Shown here: positions 24,410 to 38,108 of the stretch, in pieces
How the letters are laid out: each line of letters begins with the position of its first letter
Numbering within the stretch: the first letter of the stretch is position 1
Source of the DNA: Ganoderma boninense
Taxonomy: Eukaryota > Basidiomycota > Agaricomycetes > Polyporales > Polyporaceae
DNA: 64,000 nt
Assembly: GCA_002900995.3 (NCBI GenBank)
Contig: CM035311.1
Coordinates: forward strand, 1,736,001-1,800,000
Direction of reading: 5' to 3'
Notes under the pieces: model-generated
Told to the model about the DNA's origin: nothing
Databases searched by the model: none
What the model saw: only the letters and a program-made list of their open reading frames with translations
Position numbers and translations under genes: made by a program

Positions 24410-24707
24410 CATCTCGAGTCAATCAATTATTTTTATTCTATCAACTCTCCACTTGACAATTCTACTATATAGTCTTAAACACTAGCGATGCGGTATTCGG
24501 TGCATTAATCTATCTGTGTGGGCCCCGACGGATCTGTGTGAATGACGACGGTTGCCATTTTGAGCGAGACACTCCGCAGCAGCCAAGCGCCACACTGCCC
24601 CGCACTCGGCAAGGCCACCCTCTCGCTCTGTCCCTCTCTCGTCGCTGCAGACAGCCTGCAGTGCTCGTGGCCATGCTTTCTACGCTTTCTTAGCCCAACC
24701 TGATGCA

Positions 24708-25720
24708 ATGGGCGACACCGAAACTCCGTCTTGGCCCTCACTGTACGACATATCTGTCGAACTCTTCCCGATCGTCCACCGCGAGCCCATCCAGCCCAAT
24801 GGCAAGTACCTCAGTGATGCCGATGGTATGCATTCCGCTGTGTATCCTCTAGGCCCGCACATTGAACCTCTGTACACGCAGACGTGTTCCGTTTCACACT
24901 GTTCTGGACGCTGGTGCTCTACGCGCCAGCCTTCATAATCTGCGGGGTCTACGCTTTCATCAACCTTTCCTTCCCTCCCCGCCGGCCCGACCGCCAAGGC
25001 CACAAGACCCGGCCGGGCCCGTCCAATGGAGGCCTGTCCTTTGGCAGTGCTGACAATGAGAACATCCCTCTGCGTCGGCGGGACGACCAGCAACTCGGCG
25101 CAGGGGTTCGGAGCCAGAGCCAGTTCCGGGTGCCATCGCGGGCCCCGGCCAGACAGAACGAGACGCGGTCGAGGGTGACGTTCGCGGTGCTTGTTTTCAT
25201 GCTCTTTGCGACGTTTGCTTTGGGAAGCGCGGTGGTTGGGTCAGCGATTATTGGGTATGTGCTTGCGGGGCTATACAAGGCGGGGAAATACAATATGTCA
25301 ACGTACGTGTTGCCTTTTCGTTGGCTTTTTTGTTCCAAACGCTATTGTGAATGTGGGGCATTGCGTATGAATGTCTTCCAGGCACGCCTCGCCCGGGAGA
25401 CTGGTAGAGAATGTTTCGCTATCTGGCAAGCGATGAACGCCGCCGGACCCCTCGAATGCGCATATCCTCTATTTGCATCGTCCGAGCGATGGAGTCCTCA
25501 TCATTGCCACTTTGGTTCCTTCTTCCCTTTGAATTCGAATTCTATGGAACTTCGGGGATCGATGTTGAGCCAGCACTTACAGGTGGATACCATTCCTTGG
25601 CGCCATGATACAAACACTCTTGGGATTCCTAGCGTGAGTCCTCCTTGCAATTCTGCTACGTCATCGTCTCATGCTAGCATTTCGTGTAGACTTTGGCCCA
25701 CTGTCATTGACATCATATGA
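24708..25720 (+). CDS. TMEM170-like small integral membrane protein
   Basis: Exons 24708-24825, 24882-25302, 25583-25633 and 25690-25720; 206 residues, frame closed at every junction. Hydrophobic segments: near residue 45 (LFWTLVLYAPAFIICGVYAF), near 125-155 (VTFAVLVFMLFATFALGSAV with GYVLAGLYKAGKYNMST), and the end WIPFLGAMIQTLLGFLALWP. The loop between them is Arg/Gln/Ser rich and polar. The GLY-AG-NMS-W-PF pattern resembles fungal TMEM170-family proteins, which in animals shape ER and nuclear envelope membranes; this is inference. The third intron (25303-25582, 280 bp) is unusually long. An alternative acceptor near 25382 would give a truncated protein. Confidence 0.7.
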
Positions 25721-28700
25721 GTCTGGAGTCATTTCGACGGCTCTCGCCGTGTCCAAAGACCCTCGTCTATACCACGTAGGGCCTCATATCCTTTCTTGTA
25801 ACGTTTCGGTCTTTTTATACCTTGCATCTAATCCCTTTCTCGCACATAACACAAATACCGCCGATGCTCTACCGGGGTTCCACAACCGGAAGGCCAATAG
25901 GTTCCTACCCATGCCGCTACGCAAACGGAGACGCGGCACTGGGAGCAGATGACCTTGTCATGTAAGGTCCCAGTGTTGTTAATGAGGCGCGTAGGTGTCA
26001 GTTGTCTGCACCGGCACCGCGCACATCGTGGGTTTCACCGGCTTGGGGGATACCCGGCATACCTGTTCGTTGTCGCCATATATCTGGATGCTGCACCTCC
26101 GCTCCGACTGGGCATCCGGATAGCCGGGGATACACTTTCTTCTATCCCTGGTACGTTACCTCCGCCAGTCTGGTTGCTTCTTCTAGCTCATCATTTGTTA
26201 TCTAGCAGATTCAGGCAAACCCAAAATACGAGAAGATGCTGAGCGCGATCTCATTCTTGATTCCCTCGGAGCGGGAGAATCTCGCCACTGACCTGTCCAC
26301 CCGCTGAGACCAACGATGTCAGGTCCTGGTCACCCCTGTGGCCTGTTCTCATCCAAAGGCTAGTGGTCTTCGTGAATAGTGGAGTATTTATCCGAGGTAT
26401 GACCTTGTCGCGCACCGGTCCTTGTTTCCTAGAGAGTCCTGGATGACGATCTCATTTTTCAGAATTGCCCACGGAAGATGAGCGGATCGAACGCTATGGT
26501 CCGCATGGGCCGATGAGCAGTCGTCAGCAACTCCAAAGAAGTTCGTATCGGGGCATGGGGATTTCAGGAGAGCATGCGCCCAGATTTGTGGCCAAGTCGC
26601 TTCTCGTTCCTTCCCCATTGAACAGCTAAGTATTGCCGATGATTCCACGAGCACAGGATATCGCCCACAGATCTCACATTCATTTCGCCCTTGCTAGGCA
26701 TTCGTTGCCGCCCAGCCCCACAACCGCAGGGCATCCTAATGGTGCCGTTGACCACCAGTCTCAGCTCGACCGGTGCATGCTTGGCGATTGAACTTTATAC
26801 CTCCTTGCCGATGAGACTCGCATTTGAGCTCATATACCGTCGTTTGCGGATGGGGTGTATGGCATTCGAGTTATTCTTGGCGCCGCATTCTCAGCTCATC
26901 CCGTGTTTCCCTTTCCGTTTCTCTGTTTCTACGCGCGCTCAAGAAGGACCTGGCCTTGACCATGGGTTCACGATCGAGAAGGCGGCGGCGTACTAGCAGC
27001 GGTCCAGTTGACTTGCATGCGAACAGGATCACACAGCTTGCATCGTACCTGCGGTCCGCGCGCTTTCGCCGTCCGCACATCAGCTGGACCGATCTCTGCC
27101 TGGTTTCACTCACCCCTGCACATTCAGCAACGCTGCGATACTCTCATGGCTGCCCCATCGATAGCCTTCCTGCCAGCATTAATGACGCCAAATGCGGCGG
27201 TGCGCTGCATCTAGGCGAGCCTCGTTCCCCAGTCCGGTATCTTCTCCCGACATGCATTCATGGCGAACGTTCCACCGCGTTCTCCGCGCCAGCTGATATT
27301 CTCCTCCGTAATGTGACGAACCGTCTGTCTGGATATCCGCCCACCTGGGGCACCTTACACGCCTACCGCGACGCCGGGTTACACGACCTGCTCAGCTGGA
27401 CCGTCTTTTGCCCACATTTTCTCATGCACGACTCTCAGGCGTGTCGGCTGGTGCCTTCTATCTTCTTTATCAGGTCATATTGTGCGCCTTCGCCGCTGCA
27501 GCCTACGGCCCCTCCCCGCACCTGATAATGTCCTGTCATACCGCCACCGCACTTCAACCACAAGCGAGGTGGTGGTATGTTGCAGTGTAATGTCCACCTC
27601 ATTTTCCTGGGATGGCGCTAAACGCTCATTGGAGGATGGCCTTACTAGAACAGGACGATCCTTTGATCTTGCCTTCAACAATTATAGTTTTGTTCATGAC
27701 CTCCGCGTTTGCCATAGTAAGCTCTCGGCACCGAACCCCGACATCGTCCGTCCGCCTTCAAATTTACACATGGTTGCGCCCAACCCGCGTTCGTCGTGCG
27801 TTCTTCTCCCATTGTGACTTCTCAGCTGACAACATGTGCAGTATCTGGCGCACTCCCCGCCGTCCCCGCCGGCGGTGCTGCCCGCCCAGTCCCATGGCAT
27901 TGGCAAACAACAACGGAAGTTCGCCCAGCTGTTGGGCCTCGTCCTCCTGGTGTGCCACTTCATCGGTTTGCGCCCACCGCGATCGCCGTGCGACAAACGC
28001 GCAGGAATGATGGTTCGGGTTGATGTTGGCACAGCGCTGCTCCGTCTCGCGCTATTCGCCATTCCGCGTCTTCCCTGCGTCCTTCCCAGCCGCCCCGCAC
28101 TCCCGACGCAGGCTATCGCCCAACGGGCCGCCAGGCGGGTCACTGTTCGGCGGATGCTTTTCGGGTTTGCAAATAGGGTCGTCCTCAGCATGGGAAACAT
28201 CTGCGTTGCGACCATGTTATTTGCAGTGTTCCGTTGCTCGGCTCAGCCTCCCACCGGGTATGTCTACGCAAGCTAATGCGAAACACTCCTGGCGTTGCGA
28301 GGGCAGACTCGGGCTGCGTTGTGTCATGTGCTTCCTTGTGACGGTCCCGCACTTGAGCTGGCGCGGCGCGGGGCCAGGTTGTCTTCAGGCCCTTGACAGT
28401 GTCGAGACCATCTCACTCACGCGTCTCCGACCGCCCAATATCCGACAAACGGTGCATATCAAACACGCAGGGTGACATAGTATGTTTACAAAGTCCGAGA
28501 CATTCACTCAGGGACGCTAAAACATTGAAGTTTCAGACGCTCATATGTACAGACGTCGACCGAACGCTCGACGCTCAACGTAATTCAATCGCAAGACAGA
28601 AGTTCAACGCCACGAAACAGAGTCTTCCGGGAGTCACGGCAGCGCCAAGGAGGAAACCGTCCGAGTTAGAGTTACTGTAGTTGGAATTGCCCCCTCTCCT

Positions 28701-31700
28701 CCCCGACTTTGATGTCTCGCACGCCTCCTCTCGTTTCCGGGCAACGTATGTATCCCTGACGGAATCTCGATTTCGGGACGTTCCAAAAGTGCATAAAGCC
28801 ATTCAACCAATCCGTCAGTCCGAGGGTTCTTCGTCGATACTGCGCAGAAACTCGGATATTCTAATGATGCGGGACATATCCATTGAATCTTCAGCTTTGC
28901 AGGTCGGTTAGAGCGAAGTCGAAATCGGTGGCCGGTGGCCATCTATCGGGATAGCTCGGTACAAACTATCATCATATTGCCATGCAACTCTGCCCGGTCA
29001 TCTTCACACACCTTATTCATTCGTATCGACTTATGAGCCATTTCTTCCGTCAGCGCAGTCTACGTTCAATGTTTGTCATTACACAGCGCTATGTGACGAA
29101 CATCGACCCGCCGGTGCGTACACAACCTGCTGCGCCCTGTGCAAAGGGCCGTGCGCGTACGTGTGCCTCTGGCAACCCACCCGTGGCCAGCCGCAGCGCC
29201 GCCACTCGCACCATCCACGGCGGTAACCTGCAAAGCGCTCTAAGGTACACAAGTTCGGCCGTATTTCGCTCGTTCCACTGCAACGCCGCCTTGGCGTTCC
29301 TGCCGTGCCGTACACCCACTGAATGGCGCACTGGAATCGGGGGAGGGCCGATTACGATCGTAGCAGTACGAGACACCGTGGTTGTCGTGGGTAAGGCGTC
29401 TGAGCAGGCCTGCGTTCCCAGCGACGCCACTCCAGAGCCCCTCCGCCACGCTGCCAATGCAGCCCCTGCAGCGGCTCAGCTTGCATTCCCAGCGGATAAA
29501 AGAACGCTTCGCCGCATCATGCCCCAGGCGCTGAGAGCCCGATCCCACTCGGGCTCCCATGGTGGGCACTGGGCCAGACCATTCGTACGGAACCACAGAC
29601 CGCATCATACCATACACCATTGTCTGCGACCGCACTGGCGCCAGTCGGTGAGAACGAATACAGAGCGGCGACGGCGAAAAGGCGCTTTGCCAAGCCAGCT
29701 GACTGCTGTAGTGCGGTGACTGGGGCGGTGGGAACATATACGGGGAACGTCGGCAGAGGCGGCGAATTTCTCAGTCGCCGCCTGGATACTTGGGATGCGC
29801 GAGAGGAGTCGGTCTTTTGTTAGATGAAAGCTTTCGCGATCGGAGGTTGAGGAGGACTGCGGGTGGACGTACGTGGGTGTCACCCATGGCATCGTCCGGT
29901 CTCCAGTCGTCTCATTGTCCATTGTGGATTCCATTCGTGTCTCCTGTGGTCCTTCCCAGGTCAAGAGAGAACGTTCCCCGCACTGGGAACGCAGAGCAAA
30001 TCGAACAGGGCTAGGGCCGCCCTGCCCGTCCGAGCCTCCAAGCCCCGTACCGTGGGTTCTTCGCAGATGTTGCGGTGAAACCAGGACGTTCCCTGATCCC
30101 CTTTTCGAGACACGTCGGTCAGAGCTAAAGCCGTCTCGATGCGAGAGACGGCCGACTTCGCAGCCTCCTGGACATTGAGTCTGGTACATATCCGTGTGCA
30201 CGACGACATGCTTGGCGACGGCGGGCGCACGCGGCGGTGGGTGTGGGTGTCGAGGATGCGCGCAGCAGCGGGGCGCGACGAGACCGAAATGGCTCGGATT
30301 CACAAGCCCGCCCTGTGGATCGCGTTTCGAGGGGTCGCGAGGGGTACAAGACGAAGTCGGTATGTGCCTGTTTTCCACCCATGTGCATGCCGTCGTCGTC
30401 GAGACCTTCGACGCGGCCGTCGCGCTCCCATGTTCATAGCAGCCAGAGGAGACCGGCCCCAGGCGCAGCGCGACGTAGCTACCTTGGGCATCGCGACCCC
30501 TCCAGCATGCGACGGAGGATGCGGCCAAGCCCTCTTGCCTGACGTCGTCGACCGGGTGACGTTGGAGAACGTTGAGTCCCACGGGATGTTTGAGAACATT
30601 GGGGCCAGCCAAGGACTGGCCCCACAATGATTAGCTTGCTAGCGTGTCTTCGCCGACACGTTTGAGAATCCTGGTCGTGGCCAAGTCCTTGGTCTCCCAA
30701 CCCAATAACATTTGGCGTGTTCTCGCAGAAGTTCATTGCGTCGCCGTCTTCGTGAGCGTCTGGAGGGGTAGTCGGAAATGGCCCGTGGGTATCCCAGCGA
30801 AAATTTCGACTGCACGCCCCGGCGGGAAGGCTTCTGCTTCTAAATGAAAGCTAATACAAATCCGTCAATATGACAAACACTACCGGTGAAGGGAAAGGCA
30901 AAGAGGATAATGCATAATGGCCTGCACTGCACGGCGGTGCCAATGACGTCCGAGCACGCCTCGGGGCTCTGAGTCTGGACCCTGCGGCGCCTGCAAAATT
31001 GAGCATGATGCGTCGAACGCACTCCGAGCCCTGTAGCAGGCTTCTGGCGTGCCCCACCCCGCGACGTGGAAGACGCGGAGGAGGGACTTCTAATGCACCC
31101 CGGAGTGACCAGCGCAGAGCCGACACGGACGCGGACGATGACGTGCGCATGGAGGCGCTGGCAGCGGAACGGAGGCGTGAGAACCAGCGTCCGCCCACAT
31201 ACCACCACCTGCTTGGAGGGTCAGGCGATGCATCACAAAGGCGCGACGCGACGCGGGACGAGCGAAGAAGGAACAGGAAACCAAGCGGAAGACGGTTCCC
31301 TGGCCCGCGTGCCGGGGCGAGCAGCTCTTCCCGGTGCTTCTCGACGTCACCGGTGGCCCTCCAGCGCGCATCCACGTTCGTCACGCGCGTGCAAAACTTC
31401 ATGCGGCCTGATTTATCGACAGAAGGCAAAGTTACAAGGCGGGTATCTGGGGATAGAAAATGAGGTGCGTCAGGGATGACGACGGACGCATGTCCTCTCG
31501 GCACCAGGTGTGAGTTGTATTCAACAGGACACTCACCGCCGGAGAATCCACGGCACGCGCCGGCGCAGGCAGACACGCTGCCCTCGCTAGGCAGCAGTGA
31601 GACTCCCCAAAGCTGAGCGAGTGGGAGCACAGAGATGGATCGAACGAGAGGTGCCCTGATGTGCGCTTGGCGTGCAGCACCACGCATGATCCTCACACGA

Positions 31701-34700
31701 TGCCGTAGGGATGGGAAGACTCCCTTGCGGTGGGGTCGAGCTTGCGAATGCGGCAGGAGGGTCCACGCCAGACGGTCGAACAGCAGAATGCACGCTGGCC
31801 GCCAACACCCTGGCGACATCGGCACGGATCGATATCGAGGATCCAGTATGCGTGTTTTCGTTTGTGCGGGGGGGCCTGGGGGATACCGCCGTCCCGGAGA
31901 TCGCTCGGTAGGATCAGCCTGTGAGCGGGCGGGATTCCGTTTGCCAAATATGCTGGATGCGCATGCTGCGTTGCGCGCGATCTGCGTGCCAAATGGCTCT
32001 CGGGACGGGGATCGATGGGAGAGTTGCGGGAAGGACGCGAGCGCAGGAGCGAGAACCGCGAGAATGGCACGTTTCAATTGGCGAGAACGATGGGCGGGTG
32101 TTGAGGGCGACTTCGTTGAAGATTGCATGTGCATTTCGAGTCGCGGAGTCGTCAAAGGGTGCCGAACAAACCAAAGCGGACCTGATGAGTGAACATGGAA
32201 GGGCGATAGGATGCGCGTCGGTGGCATGGTCCTTGGTTGTGTACGTACACGGGCGCAAATACACAATGCACGACGCGCACCGTGCGCACGCTGCCGTAAG
32301 AACTGTCTCGGCATCGTCTGCCTGCGGGGTTGGGGTAAGGCCTCGAGTGCAAGCGGTGAATGGCATCGGGGCGGATGCCGTTATGGTACGTACTTGAACC
32401 AATCCCGGACAGGTCCCGCGCAAAACTCGAGCGTCTTGTATCCCATGCTTCCCGTTGGGGTGTGGCCGCATGTTTCTGCACATACCAAGCTCTCGGGAGG
32501 AAGCGCCGTTACCGACGCCATCATGAAGTTTGTCCAACGTAAGTCCGTATGCCCGATAGCTGCAGCAGCCAGGACTCTGTATTAATAGTATGGGAACAGT
32601 GTGATGCAGCGGTGCGAGTCCGACAGAGGGCCGCTCGGAGCGACAGCACAGCGTCAGCAGTTCGTATGACCTCTGAGCCACGCCGGTACCTGCGCGAACG
32701 AAGTGTCAGACAGAGATAAAACCAGAGCGAGCGCGAAACGAGAAATCTGAATAGCGCCGTGTGAGAAGCGCACCACGGTCATGCCCCTGGATGCGAACAC
32801 GATGACAGAAGACGACGCGCGCACGTATGAATAGGGTGAAACCTCGGCGCGTCCACGTCTCTTGGGCCAGTTTGTATGCAAAATGCCCAGGTACTGACAG
32901 AACGTGAGCTCGCGAGCGTGGACGACGACGGCGAAACCGTGGCCATTCGGCGCGAGCACAGTTTTCGACGTGATCCCTTACGACCCGGCGGGCCGGGGAG
33001 CCCGTCCATGCGTGCGTACGTGTGGGCACCGTGGGTGGATCGCGCGCGTGGAGTGGCCCCGTTGCAAAAGAACCAGAGTTAGAACCCTGACATCGTTCGA
33101 CCATCGCGTTCGCGGTGAGCGCGACGGCCGTCTGTGGGAACCGGCGGAGACAGCATTGGCGGGTGTCCTGCCGAATCTGTTGCAGGGTGTGGTGGGGGAA
33201 GTGGACGTGAGCGAACGGACAGAACTGTTCGAAACTGTAAAGTTTCGAGAGGGAAGGCGCGGCTGGCACTCGCGTTCACACACGCTGAGCTCCTGCTCCT
33301 GCTGTTCAGGGTAGACAACGCCTGTGAGGCCGCGCCCTGCCCCTGGGTGCGCCTCCACCAGGCGCCTCTCGCAGGCGGCGAGTATGCGTTCTGAGGCGTG
33401 AAGCAAGAGGGTTGAACCCGAGTCTGGAGGCTCGCAGCGCGGGCACACACGCTCGCGCGCCTCCCGCTTCCCTGGCGAGACGTTTCGTGCGCCGCATCAC
33501 GACGCGCTTGCATTTCGCAAGCCGCGATTGGACGTCGGACGTCGGTTGGCAGATGCGCAGGGCAAATGCTGAACCAGGCGCACCACAGGGACTCAACTGG
33601 ACTCAGCGAGCCCGATTGTGGCGGATCCTGGGTCCCCAGGAGCTTGACGGTTGATGAGACAAACGCGCACCAACTGCCATGCCCAGGCGCAGCGCGCAAC
33701 GTCCCCCGAGTGTGGGTGCTGAATGTCGGGGGTGGCGACGCCGATTCGCTATATCGCGCCTTCCCAGGCTCTTCAACGGAGCAATGTGCGCATGTGGAAA
33801 TGGCGCATTTGTTGGCACATGATGGAAGGCGGGCAGGCGGGGAGTCCCACGAGCGGGCAGACACGAATGCGGAGATGAAATTGATGCGTACCGGACGAGA
33901 GAAAGGGAACGTCCGGATGCTGTCGTCCCATTGTGAACTTATTGACAACTTTCTTGGACGGAGCGGGTGTAAGCCAGGGACCTGGGTCTGGGTCCGCCTG
34001 CGATTGGCCTGACCGGTGGGAGCTTGGGAGAAGGCGGAAAGAGAACGCTAGGTGCTGTGGCGCGCCGCTCGCGAGAGCGGCAGAAGTGGGGGTGGGAGCT
34101 GGGAGGTTGGGAGCCCCAGAGTCGCTTTGGGATGGAACCGCGGACAGGCCTGGACTTGGATTTCGTGAGATTAATGGACGTTCTTGAAGAACGGTCGAAA
34201 GACACAGATGTCAGGCGGAAGTGGGGAGTTGGCCGTCTGCGAGCCTGGAAGGGCTAGGGCTGCCGGAGGCGGGGAATGTGTGCATTGCATGCGAGGGTAT
34301 AGGAGCGAAGACGGCGATATTGCGAGCATCTTGTCAGCGCGTACCGCCAAACACAAAGTGGGCAGGCGAAGCCAAAAGCTGAGCTTGCTTGCAAGCTTGC
34401 CCCGGAAGTCCGACACCAGAGAAACTTCGGAGCCGTCATCATATGTTAAACTTCGAAACGTGAGGCCATGAGGTTGGGCGTCGGGATCCACGTTACACCA
34501 CGTTTTCCGGCGTATGCGAGTGAGCTCCGAACTCGAGAATCCGATTCGGGCATCATAGTAGGCGAGCGAAGGGAATATAGCGCATGGCCCCGGAGAGCGT
34601 GAAGAGCTGAGTAAGCTCGCAAGTTTCTAGCGGGCGTTCGGTTTTGAGTGGAAGAGGGCGCATCGCGCATACCTGGTAGCAGCAGCGGGTTAGGTCCGTA

Positions 34701-37700
34701 GTCCGTAGCCCTGGAGAGCCTGAGAAAGGAATGCCTTGTTTGCGAGTGACGCAGGAAGCTGGAGCATTTGTTGGGTAGATGGGCCACAATCAGCCATCAG
34801 CGAGGAAACCGGCAGCGCCGATAAGTATCGACACCCACGACCGTCCACCAGATGACGATATCCCGCCGGGCTGTGTAAAGCAGCGATCCTAGATGGCGTC
34901 TGTTTGTCATTGGACTCGGGCCCGGACATGAGAGGTTTGAGATGATTGGGGCTGAGCGCAGTCGCCAGCAACTGCAACTGTGGATGCATCGATTGTTTAG
35001 TCAAGGACGAAGACGTCGGAACTGGGTGCAGAACCTCCCAACCTGTATTGACAATGTCGACGGTCGCCAGCTTCGCCTCGATCGTTCCCAGGTTCCTAAT
35101 GCGTTGTGGGACGGATCGTGACGGGAGCCTGGGCGAAGCCGCGATCGTGAGCTGCAAGTTCTGTACTCGCGGAGTCGACTGGGAGATGAGAAGCTGGCTG
35201 TATGCGCGTCGTACAGCCCCAACCTATCTTCGTATGCACGACCAGGAACTTTGAGCTTTTGCGGCACTGCCCCGGTACCACACACCACAGCACCGTGCCA
35301 CGCAAAGACCCCGGTGCGTGCGAGGAACCGCAACGCGCAGAGACCGGCCACACGGGCCATCGCAACATTGCCCAACGTTGCCAATGCTTGCAGGCCAACC
35401 TGTGTCTTTGGCCCAGGCCCCATAGCCCTAGATCCGTCACGCGGGGCGAGCCCGAGGCCGAATCTGGCCACAGATTTATTGCGGACAATGGCGTGGAGCA
35501 GCGGACAGATCCCGCTGTGTTCTGCCACCGGAACTGTCACGGTAAGTGCGGCTGTCACGAATAAGCAGGCTTGAAGGTTGCTTGAAGGTGTCCTGTCCCG
35601 GCGTGTCCCCGTCTTTTCCCCAGAGTCCTGCCCATCAGATCAAAGAACAGACATGAGAATGAAAATGAAAAAACCCTGACGCGTCGACGCCGGACGGACC
35701 GGCGACACAAACTTAGACTCGGATCCAGGCGCTCGCACCCTGAGACAGGCCCTCCTCAGAAACAATGGCCATTTGATCAGGGGCCAGCTCACCTGCTGCT
35801 GGAGCCGCCGGAAGCAAGCAAGTCGTGGGCCGTGTTGAGTAAAGATTGGGTTTTGACAGGACGTGGCAAGAAGCCTTGGCCACCTGAGAGGGGGCCCAGG
35901 ACATCCAAGGACGTGCAGCGGTTCCTTGGGCCTGGTCGTGACCGTCGTCGGCGGGCTCGCACGAACGGACATCGGAAGAGATGGCGAGATGGCCACTTGA
36001 CAGTTCGACCGCCGGTTGGCTGGCAGGGCAAGCAGATGAGGCGGGGAGGCGTGTTGGCGAGAACAAGAAGGCGCACTGGGCCAGGATCTTCTTCCCACCG
36101 TTGGGCGTGTGCAAGACACTGTGGCGGCGGCGGCAAACGCCAGCCCCCACTAGGCGCTGGGGTGGTGTCTCGCCTCTGCATTGTGGACGGTGCAGGCAGG
36201 TTGCTGCACGCGAACGTCCTGATCGATGCCTTCCGCAAAGCGACTGGTCCAGCACTCGTGGAGCGGGAGGATGATGCGTTCGTGCGTAGCCTGCACCGCG
36301 CGCATGATCCTCCGTGCCGGCGTGGGTGCGCACCCGTTCTGAGCGCACGTCGCGACGCGAGCTCCCCCGAGTCTCAGCGCACTCGGAAGCAGTATGCGTA
36401 TGTGCTAGTCCCAGTCAAGTCTCAGTCCTCACTTCTTCTCTGCGGCATGTGCCCCAAGCGCAGGCCCAAGCAGCCCACCACAAGCAAAAAGGAAATATCA
36501 CAGCAGCTCGACCTGCCGCATAACGCTAGCACGATTACCACAGTGCCCTCCGAGTCCTCTAACGCAACGCCGAACGGACAAGGTGTGCACTGACTGCGCA
36601 GCAAGTACATACATACCTGCACAAATTTTTCGCGAGCCGTGGCGTCTCCGCTCTCCAAACCAAACCGACGGGCATGGGGCATCATGGAATCAAGCTCAAG
36701 CTCAAGCAGGCAGGAGCCCTCGCCAGGCTTCTCCGCATACGCGAACAGACGGCGCCGGTGTCTCAAGCGCCAGCACCTGCCAAAAAGCCGGACTGGTCGC
36801 GATGTCCAGTGTTGCAACTGAGAGTTGCGAGGGTGCTGCTGCTGCTCGTTCAGTCGTTCTCCGCTCCAAGAGCACGAGACACTGGGCAGGGTTCGAAGGT
36901 TCTTTTGCTACGCACATTTTTTCTCTTTGTCGCTATTCTCGTTTCGGCCAGTTGATTGTCGGTTCTCGACGCCGATTGTCCTATGTCTATAGTGGGAGGC
37001 GCGTCCTCCGAATTCGAGCGGAAATCACGTAGATTTAGAACGTTTCGAAAGCTGGCAAGGTCAGCAGGGCCCCCGGTCCATGGGACCCGCCTGCGCGCGC
37101 GTACGACGAAGCGACGACAGCGAGCGCGAGTGCAAACCCACGCTACACCTCGTGGACCCATGTGACCTCACCTCCCCTGGCCTGCAGATGGCCACGACGA
37201 CCACGACGACGACGAGCAGTGCAGCGCGATGTGATCCCGAGAGAAGCTCAAACCGCGAGAGAAACGTGCGACGGCCATGGAGTTGTGGCGTCTAGAACTT
37301 GAACGCGAACGGTAAGGACGCGTCCTCACCGAGTGCTTGGAAGTCACAATGCGCACTCGAAGACTGGTACTTATCGTCAACGTGCATCATGTTTCGATTG
37401 CGTGGGCAAGTAGTAAGGTACAAATGCGCGCGTGTCGGGGCGGCATTACTAGACTAGATACAAGGGGGTAGGTAAGTACAAGTAGTAGACGGGACAAGTA
37501 TTGGCCGACATCGTTGCAACGACAATGCCAGAGGATATAACGTAGGTGAAACGTATGCGTACGTGTAGGGACTCGAGTCAACAATAGCACTATACGCGCG
37601 TAATGTAACAGATTATGCGGGTCTTCGCATATACGTAACTCCGGGCACATGCTGTATGTAGGGGATGGAGACATTGCGTTGTGGCGAGACATGGAGGACG

Positions 37701-38108
37701 AGAAATATGGGCGGCGCGCCCTTGCAGTGGATCATGGATAGAATGGGACAAGATGCCCGTGGAAGGGAAGCCTCCGAACAGGAGGCAGGGATGGGCAGGA
37801 TAGCGGGGGCGTGAGAGGGGCGTAGTTGGACGGCCGTGCGAAGGGATGGACGAGGTGCCGAGGAATGCAGGTAATAAAAATGCGCGGAGATAGGCGAGCG
37901 ATGCGGCGAGGGTATTGCATGCGATGAAGACGTCAGCGGAAATGCGAAATGGACGAGGGTGAAGAGCGAAACGATGAGGATCGAGGCGAGCCGTGAGAGA
38001 GGCAAGACCGAGGACGGTGCGCGATGGCGTCGCGAGTCTTGGGGGCAGAGTGCAAGGCGAGAGCGAGGTGAATGTGGGAAGGCGATCGAGAGCGGGAGAA
38101 GGATGGTG
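25721..38108. other. 12 kb gene-poor, GC-rich stretch
   Basis: No recognisable protein family, RNA gene, reverse transcriptase, integrase or transposase was found on either strand. Long frames such as 30851-32314 (-) and 29605-30627 (-) are Arg/Ser/Pro/His rich and typical of chance frames in GC-rich DNA. Possible coding scraps: 26040-26291 (+), with an exon end at 26150 and an acceptor at 26209; about 26300-26628 (+); and the two-exon candidate at 27612-28276. No long inverted or tandem repeat was noticed by eye. Confidence 0.4.
27612..28276 (+). CDS. Possible small membrane protein, unrecognised
   Basis: Two exons, 27612-27716 and 27842-28276, join in phase 0 through a normal GT (gtaagc) and an acceptor after tgtgcag. 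The 179-residue product has a hydrophobic segment near residue 20 (STIIVLFMTSAFAI) and another near 75 (LLGLVLLVCHFIG), then an Arg-rich tail. No family is recognised. It lies inside a gene-poor stretch, the tail composition resembles surrounding non-coding DNA, and it may be a chance assembly. Confidence 0.25.

Noticed and set aside
26040..26628. Coding-like plus-strand scraps with plausible introns at 26151-26208 and about 26396-26462
   Set aside because: Each piece is short enough to be open by chance, frames do not join into one protein, and no family is recognised.
30600..30626. Short hairpin (ggggcca / tggcccc)
   Set aside because: Terminator-like hairpins have no such role in nuclear fungal genes and no adjacent gene exists.
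29605..30627. 340-codon minus-strand open frame
   Set aside because: No family resemblance, low-complexity composition, no conserved-looking splice continuation.
30851..32314. 487-codon minus-strand open frame
   Set aside because: Arg/Ser/Pro/His-rich with no domain, overlapping long frames on the other strand; expected by chance in GC-rich DNA.
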